This document shows positions 44,189 to 52,103 of a stretch of DNA of 64,000 nt, one piece after another (the stretch's first letter is position 1; each line of letters starts with the position of its first letter). A program made the translations under genes and the position numbers. The DNA comes from Bacillota bacterium. Its GTDB lineage: Bacteria > Bacillota > UBA4882 > UBA8346. The notes under the pieces are model-generated. The model worked only from the letters and a program-made list of their open reading frames with translations. It did no database searches and had not been told where the DNA came from. The DNA is taken from NCBI GenBank assembly GCA_023392595.1, contig JAEVYU010000033.1:1-64000 (forward strand), written 5' to 3'.

Positions 44189-45393
44189 TGAAACCAAACA
44201 GCGCTCTCAAGGATAATTTGGGTGATGGGAAGCAGAACAAACATTTCAAGGGTAATATTCGTCAGTATATGATGTTCATTGCACTGGTAATCGTGGTCTT
44301 GTTTTTTGAAATCATAACCCAAGGGGTATTGTTGAAACCTCTTAATATTTCCAACCTGATCTCTCAAAATGCCTACGTTTTGATTTTAGCAATTGGAATG
44401 CTGATGTGTATATTGATTTGCGGAAATATTGACTTGTCGGTTGGCTCGGTAGCCGGATTCGTGGGTGCGGTTTCCGCTGTTTTTCTTTTAAAAATGAATA
44501 TGCCGGTAGGTTTGGCCATTTTTTTGTCTTTGATGATGGGCTTCTTAATCGGCGCTTTTCAGGGCTTTTTCATTGCTTATATCGGTGTTCCCGCTTTTAT
44601 TACAACTTTAGCGAGTATGCTCATCTTTAGAGGATTGACAATGACGATATTACAAGGTACCAGTTTGGCGCCGATGCCGGAGAGTTATAATTTTTTGGCC
44701 GCAGGTTTTGTACCCGACATCGTCAATATTGAAGGAATTAACCTGCTGGCAATCCTTATCGGGGTTCTGGCTTCCGTTGTATTTATTGTCAGTCAAATCA
44801 TTGAAAGAGCCAATCAAAAGAAATTTGAATTTGAAGTTTCGCCGCCGGCGGCTTTTATTGGGAAAATCGTGGTGCTCGTTTGTGTTATTATGGCATTTAG
44901 CTATGCCTTGGCAGTGTATAGAGGTATTCCTGTGGTTTTATTGATAGTTGCCGGTTTGGTCATCATCTATTCCTTTATTACCAACCGGACCATTGTTGGA
45001 AGACATATTTATGCTTATGGTGGTAATCCGAAAGCCGCCGCTCTTTCAGGAGTTAAAACCAAGAAAATCCTATTTTGGGTATATGTCAATATGGGAGTAT
45101 TAGCTGCTTTAGCTGGAATCATCTTCACCGGCCGGTTAAATTCGGCTACACCGAAAGCCGGGAACGGTTTTGAACTTGATGCCATCGGTGCATGTTTTAT
45201 CGGTGGTGCTTCAACCCTGGGTGGAGTGGGAACTGTTGTGGGAGCAATCGTCGGTGGTTTGCTAATGGGTGTTTTGAACAACGGTATGTCTATTATGGGT
45301 GTAAGTATTGACTGGCAGCAAGCGATTAAAGGATTTGTTCTCCTGGCGGCCGTTTCTTTCGATGTATATTCGAAATCAAAATCAAAGGCTTAA
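44185..45393 (+). CDS. gguB: Sugar ABC transporter permease, GguB type
   Basis: 402 residues; GGGAGGT precedes GTG 44185 by seven bases (ATG 44188 is the alternative). About ten membrane segments; the permease signature NPKAAALSGVKTKKILFWVY and GRLNSATPKAGNGFELDAIG are those of CUT2 monosaccharide permeases. Membrane component of the ChvE-GguA-GguB importer. Closed by a strong terminator. Confidence 0.93.
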   Translation: MMKPNSALKDNLGDGKQNKHFKGNIRQYMMFIALVIVVLFFEIITQGVLLKPLNISNLISQNAYVLILAIGMLMCILICGNIDLSVGSVAGFVGAVSAVFLLKMNMPVGLAIFLSLMMGFLIGAFQGFFIAYIGVPAFITTLASMLIFRGLTMTILQGTSLAPMPESYNFLAAGFVPDIVNIEGINLLAILIGVLASVVFIVSQIIERANQKKFEFEVSPPAAFIGKIVVLVCVIMAFSYALAVYRGIPVVLLIVAGLVIIYSFITNRTIVGRHIYAYGGNPKAAALSGVKTKKILFWVYVNMGVLAALAGIIFTGRLNSATPKAGNGFELDAIGACFIGGASTLGGVGTVVGAIVGGLLMGVLNNGMSIMGVSIDWQQAIKGFVLLAAVSFDVYSKSKSKA

Positions 45394-45410
45394 GATTTGG
45401 TTTGATAATA

Positions 45411-45453
45411 AAAAAGCGGATGTGTTATTTCTAAAAGGCACATCTGCTTTTTT
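45411..45453 (+). terminator. Terminator of the sugar ABC operon
   Basis: AAAGCGGATGTG (45413) pairs perfectly with CACATCTGCTTT (45439-45450), flanked by A- and T-runs; could work in both directions. Confidence 0.9.
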
Positions 45454-45544
45454 ATTGCTACTTCAGGCATTCGCCCCTATAAATAATATTGGCAAATCCG
45501 TTTGGATTCCTTATAATGAATATAAGATTCCAGTGAAGGAAGGA

Positions 45545-45879
45545 ATGAATCCATATCGAATCGAGTCGCAGTGGCAAGCACCGACGGAAAATATGTGAAT
45601 GAACATTTTGGCAGGGCCAAGCAATTTCTTATCTTTGAACTTGGGGAAAAGGATTATCAATTTTTGGAGCGAAGAGAAAATCAACCTTCATGCCACATGG
45701 AAAGTTCTGATGAGAGCGCTCATCTTCAGACGGTCCAATTATTAGGGGATTGCAAAGCGGTTTTGGTGGCCCGCATTGGTCCGGCAGCCGAAGAATACTT
45801 ATTGCAACATGGAATTAAGCCTCTGATTATCCCGGATTTTATCGACGAAGCGCTAAAGCAAGCAAAAGAGCAGCTCTAA
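45545..45879 (+). pseudogene. NifX/NifB-type cofactor-binding protein, frameshifted at codon 5
   Basis: The dinitrogenase-cofactor-binding fold is evident: VAVASTDGKYVNEHFGRAKQ, then FLIFELGEKDYQFLERRENQ, then CKAVLVARIGPAAEEYLLQH. Proteins of this group bind Fe-S or FeMo-type clusters and are common next to Isc genes. The natural start is ATG 45545 after AAGGAAGGA (MNPYR...), but ATCGA is tandemly duplicated at 45555-45564, throwing the frame. Removing one copy gives MNPYRVAVASTDGKYVNEHF. A GTG at 45571 keeps the 102-residue body in frame but lacks a ribosome binding site and the first strand. Confidence 0.8.
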
Positions 45880-45932
45880 CGGTCAAGCCGGAAGAATAAA
45901 TTTTTAGTTAAAACAGGGATAAAAGTATAATT

Positions 45933-45957
45933 AATGTTGATTATAATAGTCAGGTAT
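45933..45957 (+). promoter_or_regulatory. IscR type-1 binding site
   Basis: The 25-bp stretch agrees with the E. coli type-1 IscR consensus at 22 of 25 positions as I recall it; the right half AGTCAGGTAT is a full match and the left half contains GTTGATT. It covers the -35 box and spacer of the promoter at 45937-45965, so [2Fe-2S]-IscR should repress the operon. Confidence 0.75.
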
Positions 45958-45965
45958 GTTAATAT
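45937..45965 (+). promoter_or_regulatory. Promoter of the isc operon
   Basis: TTGATT 45937-45942, 17-bp spacer, TAATAT 45960-45965. A second possible -10 (TATAAT 45942-45947) lies inside the IscR box. Confidence 0.55.
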
Positions 45966-46006
45966 GAATGTATAGTAAACTACTCAAGTTTATGGGGAGT
46001 GATTGC

Positions 46007-47632
46007 ATGAAGCTATCTACCAAAGGCCGTTATGGTGTAAAGGCCATGGTGGACTTGGCCATAAACTATGGCGGAGAACCGGTTCCCATGAAGTCGGTGG
46101 CTGAAAGGCAAAATATATCGGAACAGTATTTGGAGCAACTTTTTTCTCAACTTCGTAAAGCGGGCCTCATCCAAAGCGTCCGCGGCGCCTTGGGCGGTTA
46201 CGTGTTGAGCAGGCCCCCGGCTGAGATTTCGGTAAATGACATCATGAGCGTACTTGAAGGTTCGGTGGAGATTTCCGATTGCATTGATGAAACCAACTGC
46301 AGTAATATGGATTGTTGCGCCACCCGGCTCTTGTGGGTACGGATGAAGGAAAGCATCGATCAGGTGCTGTTGTCGACGACTCTGGCAGATATGGTTGATG
46401 ACTACGAAAGATTGAAAGAGAATCGAGAGGGTATGAAAATGGATAAAAACAAAGTATATATGGATTATGCCGCAACCACTTATACGAAACCTGAAGTTAT
46501 TGCGGAGATGGCGCCTTTTACCCAGGAATATTTCGGGAATCCTTCTTCGATTTATTCTCTGTCCCGCGAGACTCAAATGGGGATCGATAAAGCCCGGGAA
46601 AGGGTTGCCAAGGTTTTAAATGCGGGGAAGGATGAAATTTATTTTACCGGCGGTGGTTCAGAGGCCGATAACTGGGCCTTAAAGGGTGTCGCCTTTGCCC
46701 ATAAGCAACGCGGTAATCATATTATTACCACCAAGATTGAACATCATGCCATATTGCACGCTTGTGAATTTTTAGCCAAAAATGGCTTTGAAATTACTTA
46801 TTTACCGGTCGATTCATACGGTTTTGTCGACCCGGAAGAATTAAAACGGGCCATTACCGATAAAACCATTTTGGTATCCATCATGTTTGCCAACAACGAA
46901 ATCGGTACCATCGAACCGATTAAGGAGATCGGAGCGATTTGCCGGGAAAGAAAAATCCTTTTCCACACGGATGCGGTCCAGGCTGTGGGCCATGTTCCGA
47001 TTGATGTCAAGGATATGAATATCGATTTATTATCCCTGGCTGCTCATAAGTTTTATGGACCCAAGGGCGTTGGGGCACTCTATATTCGCAAGGGAGTTAA
47101 GATCGAAAACTTAATTCACGGCGGAGGACAGGAACGGGGACGCAGAGCCGGAACGGAGAACATCGTCGGAATCGTCGGCCTTGGTAAAGCGATTGAACTG
47201 GCAAATTCCGAGATGGCCGCGGAGGATAAAAAGCTTTTACGGTTAAAGGAAAAGTTGGTGAATGGTCTCTTACAAATCCCTTATACCAAACTCAATGGCC
47301 CAACTGATGAACGCCGGCTTTCAGGGAATGTCAATGTTTGTTTCCACTTTATTGAAGGAGAGTCTATCCTGTTGCTTCTGGACAGTATGGGTATCTGCGC
47401 ATCCAGCGGTAGCGCCTGCACATCGGGTTCCTTAGACCCTTCCCATGTACTGGTGGCAATTGGTGTACCGGTTGAAATTGTCCACGGTTCATTACGGCTG
47501 ACGATGGGCAGCGCGACCACGGAAGAAGACGTGGACCGGGTTCTGGAAGTATTGCCGGGTATTGTGGAACGGTTGCGGGGTATGTCGCCATTATGGCGGG
47601 AACATCAAAATAAGGAGATGATTGCACGATGA
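46007..47632 (+). CDS. IscR - cysteine desulfurase fused reading frame
   Basis: 541 residues from ATG 46007 with GGGGAG seven bases before. Residues 1-142 are an Rrf2/IscR regulator: MKLSTKGRYGVKAMVDLA, wing GALGGYVLSRPP, and cluster ligands in CIDETNCSNMDCC. With no stop, residue ~145 begins a complete NifS/IscS: MDKNKVYMDYAATTYTKPEV, PLP lysine in SLAAHKFYGPKG, active-site Cys loop SGSACTSGSLDPSH, and EHHAILHA. Normally these are two proteins with separate genes. An internal GAGAGGG with ATG 46439 could still yield free IscS. The IscR part senses Fe-S status; the desulfurase supplies sulfur to NifU encoded next, overlapping by 4 nt. Confidence 0.88.
   Translation: MKLSTKGRYGVKAMVDLAINYGGEPVPMKSVAERQNISEQYLEQLFSQLRKAGLIQSVRGALGGYVLSRPPAEISVNDIMSVLEGSVEISDCIDETNCSNMDCCATRLLWVRMKESIDQVLLSTTLADMVDDYERLKENREGMKMDKNKVYMDYAATTYTKPEVIAEMAPFTQEYFGNPSSIYSLSRETQMGIDKARERVAKVLNAGKDEIYFTGGGSEADNWALKGVAFAHKQRGNHIITTKIEHHAILHACEFLAKNGFEITYLPVDSYGFVDPEELKRAITDKTILVSIMFANNEIGTIEPIKEIGAICRERKILFHTDAVQAVGHVPIDVKDMNIDLLSLAAHKFYGPKGVGALYIRKGVKIENLIHGGGQERGRRAGTENIVGIVGLGKAIELANSEMAAEDKKLLRLKEKLVNGLLQIPYTKLNGPTDERRLSGNVNVCFHFIEGESILLLLDSMGICASSGSACTSGSLDPSHVLVAIGVPVEIVHGSLRLTMGSATTEEDVDRVLEVLPGIVERLRGMSPLWREHQNKEMIAR
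46425..46441 (+). promoter_or_regulatory. Internal ribosome binding site and start for stand-alone cysteine desulfurase
   Basis: GAGAGGG 46425-46431 lies seven bases before ATG 46439, in frame with the fused ORF, exactly where IscS proteins begin. It suggests that a separate 397-residue desulfurase is made as well as, or instead of, the fusion. Confidence 0.65.
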
Positions 47633-48057
47633 TGTACAGCGAAAAGGTCATGGAACATTTTATGAATCCAAGAAATGTTGGGGAAATATCTGATGCCAAT
47701 GGAATCGGGGAAGTGGGAAACCCGGTTTGCGGTGATATTATGAAGATTTTTTTGAAAATAAAAGATAACCGGATTGAAGATGTTAAGTTTAAAACCTTTG
47801 GATGCGGTTCGGCCATTGCCTCGTCAAGCATGGCCACGGAACTAATCAAGGGAAAGACCCTTGAAGAAGCTTGGGAATTGACTAATAAAGCGGTTGCAGA
47901 AGCATTGGACGGGCTACCGCCTGTCAAGATGCACTGTTCGGTTCTGGCTGAAGATGCCGTTCACAAGGCCATCAACAATTACCGAACTTCAGTTGGCCTT
48001 GAACCATGGGATTTCAAAGAGCACGAAGACATTCACGAAAAGGTCCATGGGGAGTGA
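47629..48057 (+). CDS. nifU: Iron-sulfur cluster scaffold protein, NifU/IscU type
   Basis: 142 residues; the ATG at 47629 overlaps the desulfurase stop (ATGA). The scaffold's three cluster cysteines are in GNPVCGD, TFGCGSAIASSS and KMHCSVLAEDA, with the conserved Asp in VCGD. Lacks the C-terminal NifU extensions, so the short 'IscU-like NifU' of Clostridia. Accepts sulfur from the desulfurase and builds [Fe-S] clusters in the cytoplasm. Confidence 0.95.
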   Translation: MMYSEKVMEHFMNPRNVGEISDANGIGEVGNPVCGDIMKIFLKIKDNRIEDVKFKTFGCGSAIASSSMATELIKGKTLEEAWELTNKAVAEALDGLPPVKMHCSVLAEDAVHKAINNYRTSVGLEPWDFKEHEDIHEKVHGE

Positions 48058-48074
48058 GTTCTTAACCCGAATCA

Positions 48075-48185
48075 TCTCCCGCCAAGGTGTTGGGGCTGTC
48101 CCAAAAGGAAATTCGCGCCCATGGGCATGATCAAGCGTCAAGCCTCATGACTGCGCCATCCGGATGACGAAGCTTTGGCGGGAGA
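48075..48185. repeat. Palindrome-rich intergenic segment
   Basis: An 11-bp perfect inverted repeat, TCTCCCGCCAA 48075-48085 with TTGGCGGGAGA 48175-48185, encloses a TTGGG/CCCAA hairpin and a GCCCATGGGC palindrome (48117-48126). Could be a decayed mobile element or a bidirectional structured terminator between nifU and hemerythrin. Confidence 0.5.
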
Positions 48186-48220
48186 ATCAAACGGAATATT
48201 TTGATCCTTTAGCCTGTTGC

Positions 48221-48631
48221 TTAATGAATATTTCGTTCATTGAGATATGTCCCATACTTTTTATCGGTCTGCATAATATGGTTGATGAGCCAATTTTTTA
48301 AGAAATCAAGCATCTCGTCGTTTAGCGACATATTATCGACATGAAACTCTTGAATAAAATGATTGATTTTCATAACAAAATTGGCATGTTCATTTTTTTG
48401 GGTTTCTAAATCAGGATAATCGTTTTCCCGTAACACCGTGGTTTCTTCGGCAAAATGATTTTTGGCATAGTCACTGAGTTGGGTAAGGATGTTTAAAATG
48501 ACTCCTGTTCCGGCGTGATTCTTTTTGGCGTCAAAAACTTCGTTGATGATTTCAACTAATTTTTGGTGCTGTTCGTCAAATTTTCGGACATTAACGGTAT
48601 ATTTATCTTGCAGCCATATAATATATTCCAT
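48221..48631 (-). CDS. Bacteriohemerythrin
   Basis: 136 residues from the ATG at 48631 (AGGTG upstream); a longer frame to 48730 is open but lacks a matching start. Di-iron ligands fit the hemerythrin spacing: H in FDEQHQKLVEIINEVF with the Glu, H and E in KNHFAEET, H in KNEHANFV, and H...D in NHIMQTDKKYG. Binds O2 (or NO) reversibly in the cytoplasm. Divergent from the flavodiiron gene, with paired palindromes between them, so a joint oxygen/NO response is likely. Confidence 0.92.
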   Translation of the reverse strand: MEYIIWLQDKYTVNVRKFDEQHQKLVEIINEVFDAKKNHAGTGVILNILTQLSDYAKNHFAEETTVLRENDYPDLETQKNEHANFVMKINHFIQEFHVDNMSLNDEMLDFLKNWLINHIMQTDKKYGTYLNERNIH

Positions 48632-48785
48632 TTTACACCTGCCGATGAGTGATTGGTAAATATTTCTTCGCCTTGCTTTATTCTGCTTTACAGTGAAAAC
48701 CTCCTTCTTTTTCATTCCTAAATAAAGCAACCACCGATATTATTAAAATTCTGACCGAGAATTCACGTTTTTGCAGACCAACAAA

Positions 48786-48837
48786 ACAATATTGTGAATG
48801 TGAGAAATGATTTTGTAGATCGGAAAAACAATATTGT
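48786..48837. promoter_or_regulatory. Two identical ACAATATTGT palindromes 42 bp apart
   Basis: Perfect 10-bp palindromes at 48786-48795 and 48828-48837, each in a longer imperfect ~42-bp repeat (ACAATATTGT, GGGAGAAA/GTGAGAAA, TTTTGT). The 42-bp spacing equals four helical turns, as for cooperatively bound operators. They are upstream of the hemerythrin gene on its own strand. Confidence 0.5.
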
Positions 48838-49103
48838 TGATGGGAGAAACGGTTTTGTCCCTCTGTAAAGTCGGTCGTGTCAAGGACGATGTGTAAACTT
48901 GAAAAAGTTATGAAATAAAATGAGAAATACGGTTTCCAAAAATGACAAAGGTCATGTTGCGATCTGGGATATGTATATGTGGAGGTTTTTGAATATAGGG
49001 AATAGTCGATGAAATATTTTCCTATTTTTATAAACAATATCTACATGATTTGAAGGCATCCCGTTATTCCATCTGAAAAATCTGTTAAATCTACGGACAA
49101 GCC

Positions 49104-49153
49104 TTGGAAAAATCTGCTGGTTGTGTTACAATTACCAATTAAAACAATGTTTT
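49104..49153 (+). promoter_or_regulatory. Promoter and operator-like dyad of the flavodiiron gene
   Basis: TTGGAA 49104-49109, 17-bp spacer, TACAAT 49127-49132, then the dyad AAAACAATGTTTT at 49141-49153 right at the expected transcription start. The dyad shares ACAAT with the two palindromes upstream of hemerythrin. Confidence 0.55.
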
Positions 49154-49192
49154 GTACTGTAGAGTCGGATAAGATACTAAGGAGGGACTGTC

Positions 49193-50407
49193 ATGCACTG
49201 TGTACAAGAAGTTACTTCCCAAATATTTTGGGTAGGCGGCAGTGACCGGAGATTGGAAAGATTTGAGAATATGTTTCCAATTCCGAATGGAGTCGCATAT
49301 AATTCCTATTTAATCCTGGATCAAAAAACAGCGCTTATGGATACGGTGGATAGCGCCATCAGTGCGCTGTTCCTGGAAAATATAACTCATGCGCTCAATG
49401 GACGCCAGCTTGATTATTTAGTGATAAACCACGTGGAACCCGATCATTGCGCCAATATCGAAGAATTGGTCCGGCGGTATCCGGGTGTCAAAATAGTCGG
49501 CAATAAGAAAACCCACCAGTTTATTGAACAGTTTTATCAATGTCCTCTCAAAAATAATTTTTATACCGTTGAAGAAGGCGATGAACTTAACTTAGGCCGC
49601 CATACCTTGAAATTTTATTTCGCGCCCATGGTTCATTGGCCGGAAGTCATGCTCAGCTACGAGCAATCGGAAAAAATTCTCTTTTCCGCGGATGCTTTTG
49701 GAACTTTTGGCGCCATAAGCGGAAATTTATTCAGCGATCAAAGCGACTTCGAAAATCTGTACCTGGAGGATGCCCGGCGCTATTACGCCAACATCGTCGG
49801 TAAATATGGTCTGCAAGTACAAGCCGCTCTGAAAAAATTGAGCGGGGCGGAGATCCGGATGATTTGCCCGTTGCATGGGCCGGTATGGCGTTCCAATTTA
49901 TCCTATATCCTGAACAAGTATGACCATTGGAGCAAATATCTTCCGGAAAAAAGCGGAGTCCTGCTGGCTTACGGATCGATGTACGGTAATACCGCCAATG
50001 TGATGAACCTGCTGGCAACCAAGTTATCGCAAAAAGGGGTTTCGGACATCCGGATGTACGATGTGTCGAAAACCCATCCGTCGTATATTATTGCCGACGC
50101 CTGGAAATACAGCCATCTGGTGTTCGGTTCCCCCACGTATAATATGGGCTTATACTTTGTGATGGACGCTTTGCTCCGGGATATGGCCGGACTGCAACTG
50201 CAAAACCGTAAAGTAGCATTAATCGGTAATTACACATGGGCTCCTTCCGCGGTGATTAAAGCAATGCGCGGTTTATTGGAAAGCATGAAAAACATGGAGC
50301 TTATCGGGGAACCTTTGGAAATTAATTCGGCAATGAAACCCGAGCAGGATCCGGCTTTGGATGCACTTGCCGAGGCTATTGCCGCCTCAATCAAGAGTTC
50401 CAATTAA
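49193..50407 (+). CDS. fprA: Flavodiiron protein (A-type flavoprotein, O2/NO reductase)
   Basis: 404 residues with an excellent AAGGAGGG site. N-terminal metallo-beta-lactamase-like di-iron domain: NHVEPDHCANIEEL (H-x-E-x-D-H), FAPMVHWPEVM, FSADAFGTFG and CPLHGPVW supply ligands; C-terminal flavodoxin domain at ~255-400 (LLAYGSMYGNTANVM, FGSPTYNMGLY) binds FMN. Reduces O2 to water or NO to N2O in the cytoplasm, using rubredoxin or coenzyme F420 type donors. Closely grouped with hemerythrin and Fe-S assembly genes. Confidence 0.95.
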   Translation: MHCVQEVTSQIFWVGGSDRRLERFENMFPIPNGVAYNSYLILDQKTALMDTVDSAISALFLENITHALNGRQLDYLVINHVEPDHCANIEELVRRYPGVKIVGNKKTHQFIEQFYQCPLKNNFYTVEEGDELNLGRHTLKFYFAPMVHWPEVMLSYEQSEKILFSADAFGTFGAISGNLFSDQSDFENLYLEDARRYYANIVGKYGLQVQAALKKLSGAEIRMICPLHGPVWRSNLSYILNKYDHWSKYLPEKSGVLLAYGSMYGNTANVMNLLATKLSQKGVSDIRMYDVSKTHPSYIIADAWKYSHLVFGSPTYNMGLYFVMDALLRDMAGLQLQNRKVALIGNYTWAPSAVIKAMRGLLESMKNMELIGEPLEINSAMKPEQDPALDALAEAIAASIKSSN

Positions 50408-50448
50408 TAGTACCTGGAATGTGCCGTAACCATAGCGGAGCACTCTTG

Positions 50449-50480
50449 AACCGGTAATGATTTTACCGGTTTATTTTTTT
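50449..50480 (+). terminator. Terminator after the flavodiiron gene
   Basis: AACCGGTA (50449) pairs with TACCGGTT (50464-50471), then a T-run. Confidence 0.8.
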
Positions 50481-50599
50481 AGCAACATGGGATGAACAAT
50501 AGGAAAATCGCGGGAAAATGGAGAACTTAATCGTATAGAAATCCCGTTCATCTTAAATAGCTTGAAAAATGAAATTCCATACTGGGGGGAAAGTAGAAA

Positions 50600-51026
50600 A
50601 TGGTTCAATCGATTATTCATATCGCTTTGGTTGTGAAAGATTATGACGAGGCCATCGAGTTTTATACCAGGAAGCTTAATTTCACATTGATGGAAGATAC
50701 CTACCAGCCCGAGCAGGACAAACGGTGGGTGGTGGTCTCACCCCCCCCCCGGATCGGTCGGCACAACGATATTGCTCGCCAGAGCGTCCAAACCTGAACA
50801 GGAGCAGTTTATTGGCAACCAGGCCGGCGGGAGGGTTTTTCTCTTTTTGAATACCGATGATTTTTGGAGAGATTATCACGAGATGATCGCCAAGGGGATA
50901 GAATTTGTCAGGGAACCCAAAGATCAATCCTATGGAATGGTGGCCGTATTTAAGGATTTGTACGGCAATCTGTGGGACTTGGTCCAGCTGAAAGCCACTC
51001 ACCCTCTGATGCAACGGGTGAAGTAG
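50600..51026 (+). pseudogene. Glyoxalase/VOC-family protein, frameshifted in a C10 tract
   Basis: GGGGGGAAAG precedes ATG 50600. The first 60 codons (MVQSIIHIALVVKDYDEAIE FYTRKLNF...WVVVSPP) and the second frame (GSVGTTILLARASKPEQEQF to RVFLFLNTDDFWRDYHEMIA and DLYGNLWDLVQL) make one VOC-fold protein of ~141 residues with both beta-alpha-beta3 halves. They are joined by ten consecutive C residues at 50741-50750; nine would keep the frame. Either a genuine slipped-strand switch or a sequencing error. VOC proteins are small metal enzymes or resistance proteins; specificity unknown. Confidence 0.88.
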
Positions 51027-51070
51027 TTTAAATAGTCAATATTCTAATTGCCAAGTAGTTTCGTCTTAAT

Positions 51071-51964
51071 TTACGATGCACTTTGGATTTCTTCAGCTAA
51101 TTGCATAAACGCAGCCAAGGCTGGCGAAATCCATTTATCTTTATGGTAAATCATTTGGGTGTGAATGTTATCATGAAGACAATTCCAATGTAAATCTGCG
51201 AGTAAGCCGCTGGTTAGCTCCTGCTCCACCGCGATCCTGGGAAGGATGGAAATTCCCAAACCGCTGGCAACACATTTTTTAATTGCCTCGATACTTCCAA
51301 ATTCAAGTATGGATTCAAGTTTGACCCCGGCCGCGGCTAATTGGGCTTCGAAAATGACCCGGTAACAGCAACCGTTTTCCTCCATCAGAATCAGACTTTC
51401 CTCCTGGATATCTTGGGCTTCACAGTGATTTTTCCGTGCCAGAGGATGGCCTTTCCAAGCGATTAAAACCATCGTTTCCTTGGTGAGGGATCTGGATATT
51501 AAATCTTCATCCGAAACGGGAGTATCGAGTAAAAAAGCGACATCAATGAGATTTTTTCTTACCCAGCCATATATGTCCTTACAACTGCCCAGTTTTAGGA
51601 TTAGTTTTACCTTGGGGAAACGTTGCCGGTATTTTTGTAATAAGGCCGGAAGCCGGAAAACACACAGTGATTCGGGGGCGCCAATCGTTAAGGCGCCTTT
51701 AGGGATTGAGGTTCCAGTGATTGATTCTTTGGTCGCTTCGGCTAATCTCAACAATTGTTCGGCATTAATCAATAATCGTTTGCCATCTTCGGTTAAACTG
51801 ATTTCTCCCCCCAACCTTTCAAATAGTTTGGTCTCCAGTTCCTCTTCCAGAGCTTTCATTTGAGCACTGATGCTGGACTGCGCATAGTCCAGTTCCTCGG
51901 CTGCCTTGGTAAAACTACCCACTCTGGCAATGGTAACAAAGGTTTTTAAATGTTGAAATTCCAT
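51071..51964 (-). CDS. LysR-family transcriptional regulator
   Basis: 297 residues from ATG at 51964 (AGGTGG upstream; the frame extends to 52036 without support). N-terminal LysR helix-turn-helix (MEFQHLKTFVTIARVGSFTK, AAEELDYAQSSISAQMKALE) and the C-terminal effector domain (TIGAPESLCVFRLPALLQKY, VASGLGISILPRIAVEQEL). Divergent from a flavin-reductase gene with 139 bp between; likely controls it and possibly the carboxylate module downstream. Confidence 0.93.
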   Translation of the reverse strand: MEFQHLKTFVTIARVGSFTKAAEELDYAQSSISAQMKALEEELETKLFERLGGEISLTEDGKRLLINAEQLLRLAEATKESITGTSIPKGALTIGAPESLCVFRLPALLQKYRQRFPKVKLILKLGSCKDIYGWVRKNLIDVAFLLDTPVSDEDLISRSLTKETMVLIAWKGHPLARKNHCEAQDIQEESLILMEENGCCYRVIFEAQLAAAGVKLESILEFGSIEAIKKCVASGLGISILPRIAVEQELTSGLLADLHWNCLHDNIHTQMIYHKDKWISPALAAFMQLAEEIQSAS

Positions 51965-52103
51965 TGGATCCACCTGATTATCAAAAAAAGTGATAAGCCC
52001 TATCCAAACAATCGTCTGCAATATTCTTCGATCCATGATACTATAAATCCAGAAAATGTTCTATATCGTTATCGTTCACTTTAAAAAAATGAGGTGTTTG
52101 CAG

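Noticed and set aside
45308..45598. Open frame spanning the end of gguB, its terminator and the NifX start
   Set aside because: Crosses a strong terminator and overlaps two better-supported genes in other frames.
48772..48862. Short repeats as a CRISPR array
   Set aside because: Only two imperfect units, palindromic cores and no spacers of constant length or cas genes.
48678..49037. Minus-strand open frame with repeated peptide FSH-QYCF-LQ
   Set aside because: The peptide repeat only reflects the ~42-bp DNA repeats that contain the operator-like palindromes; no ribosome binding site.
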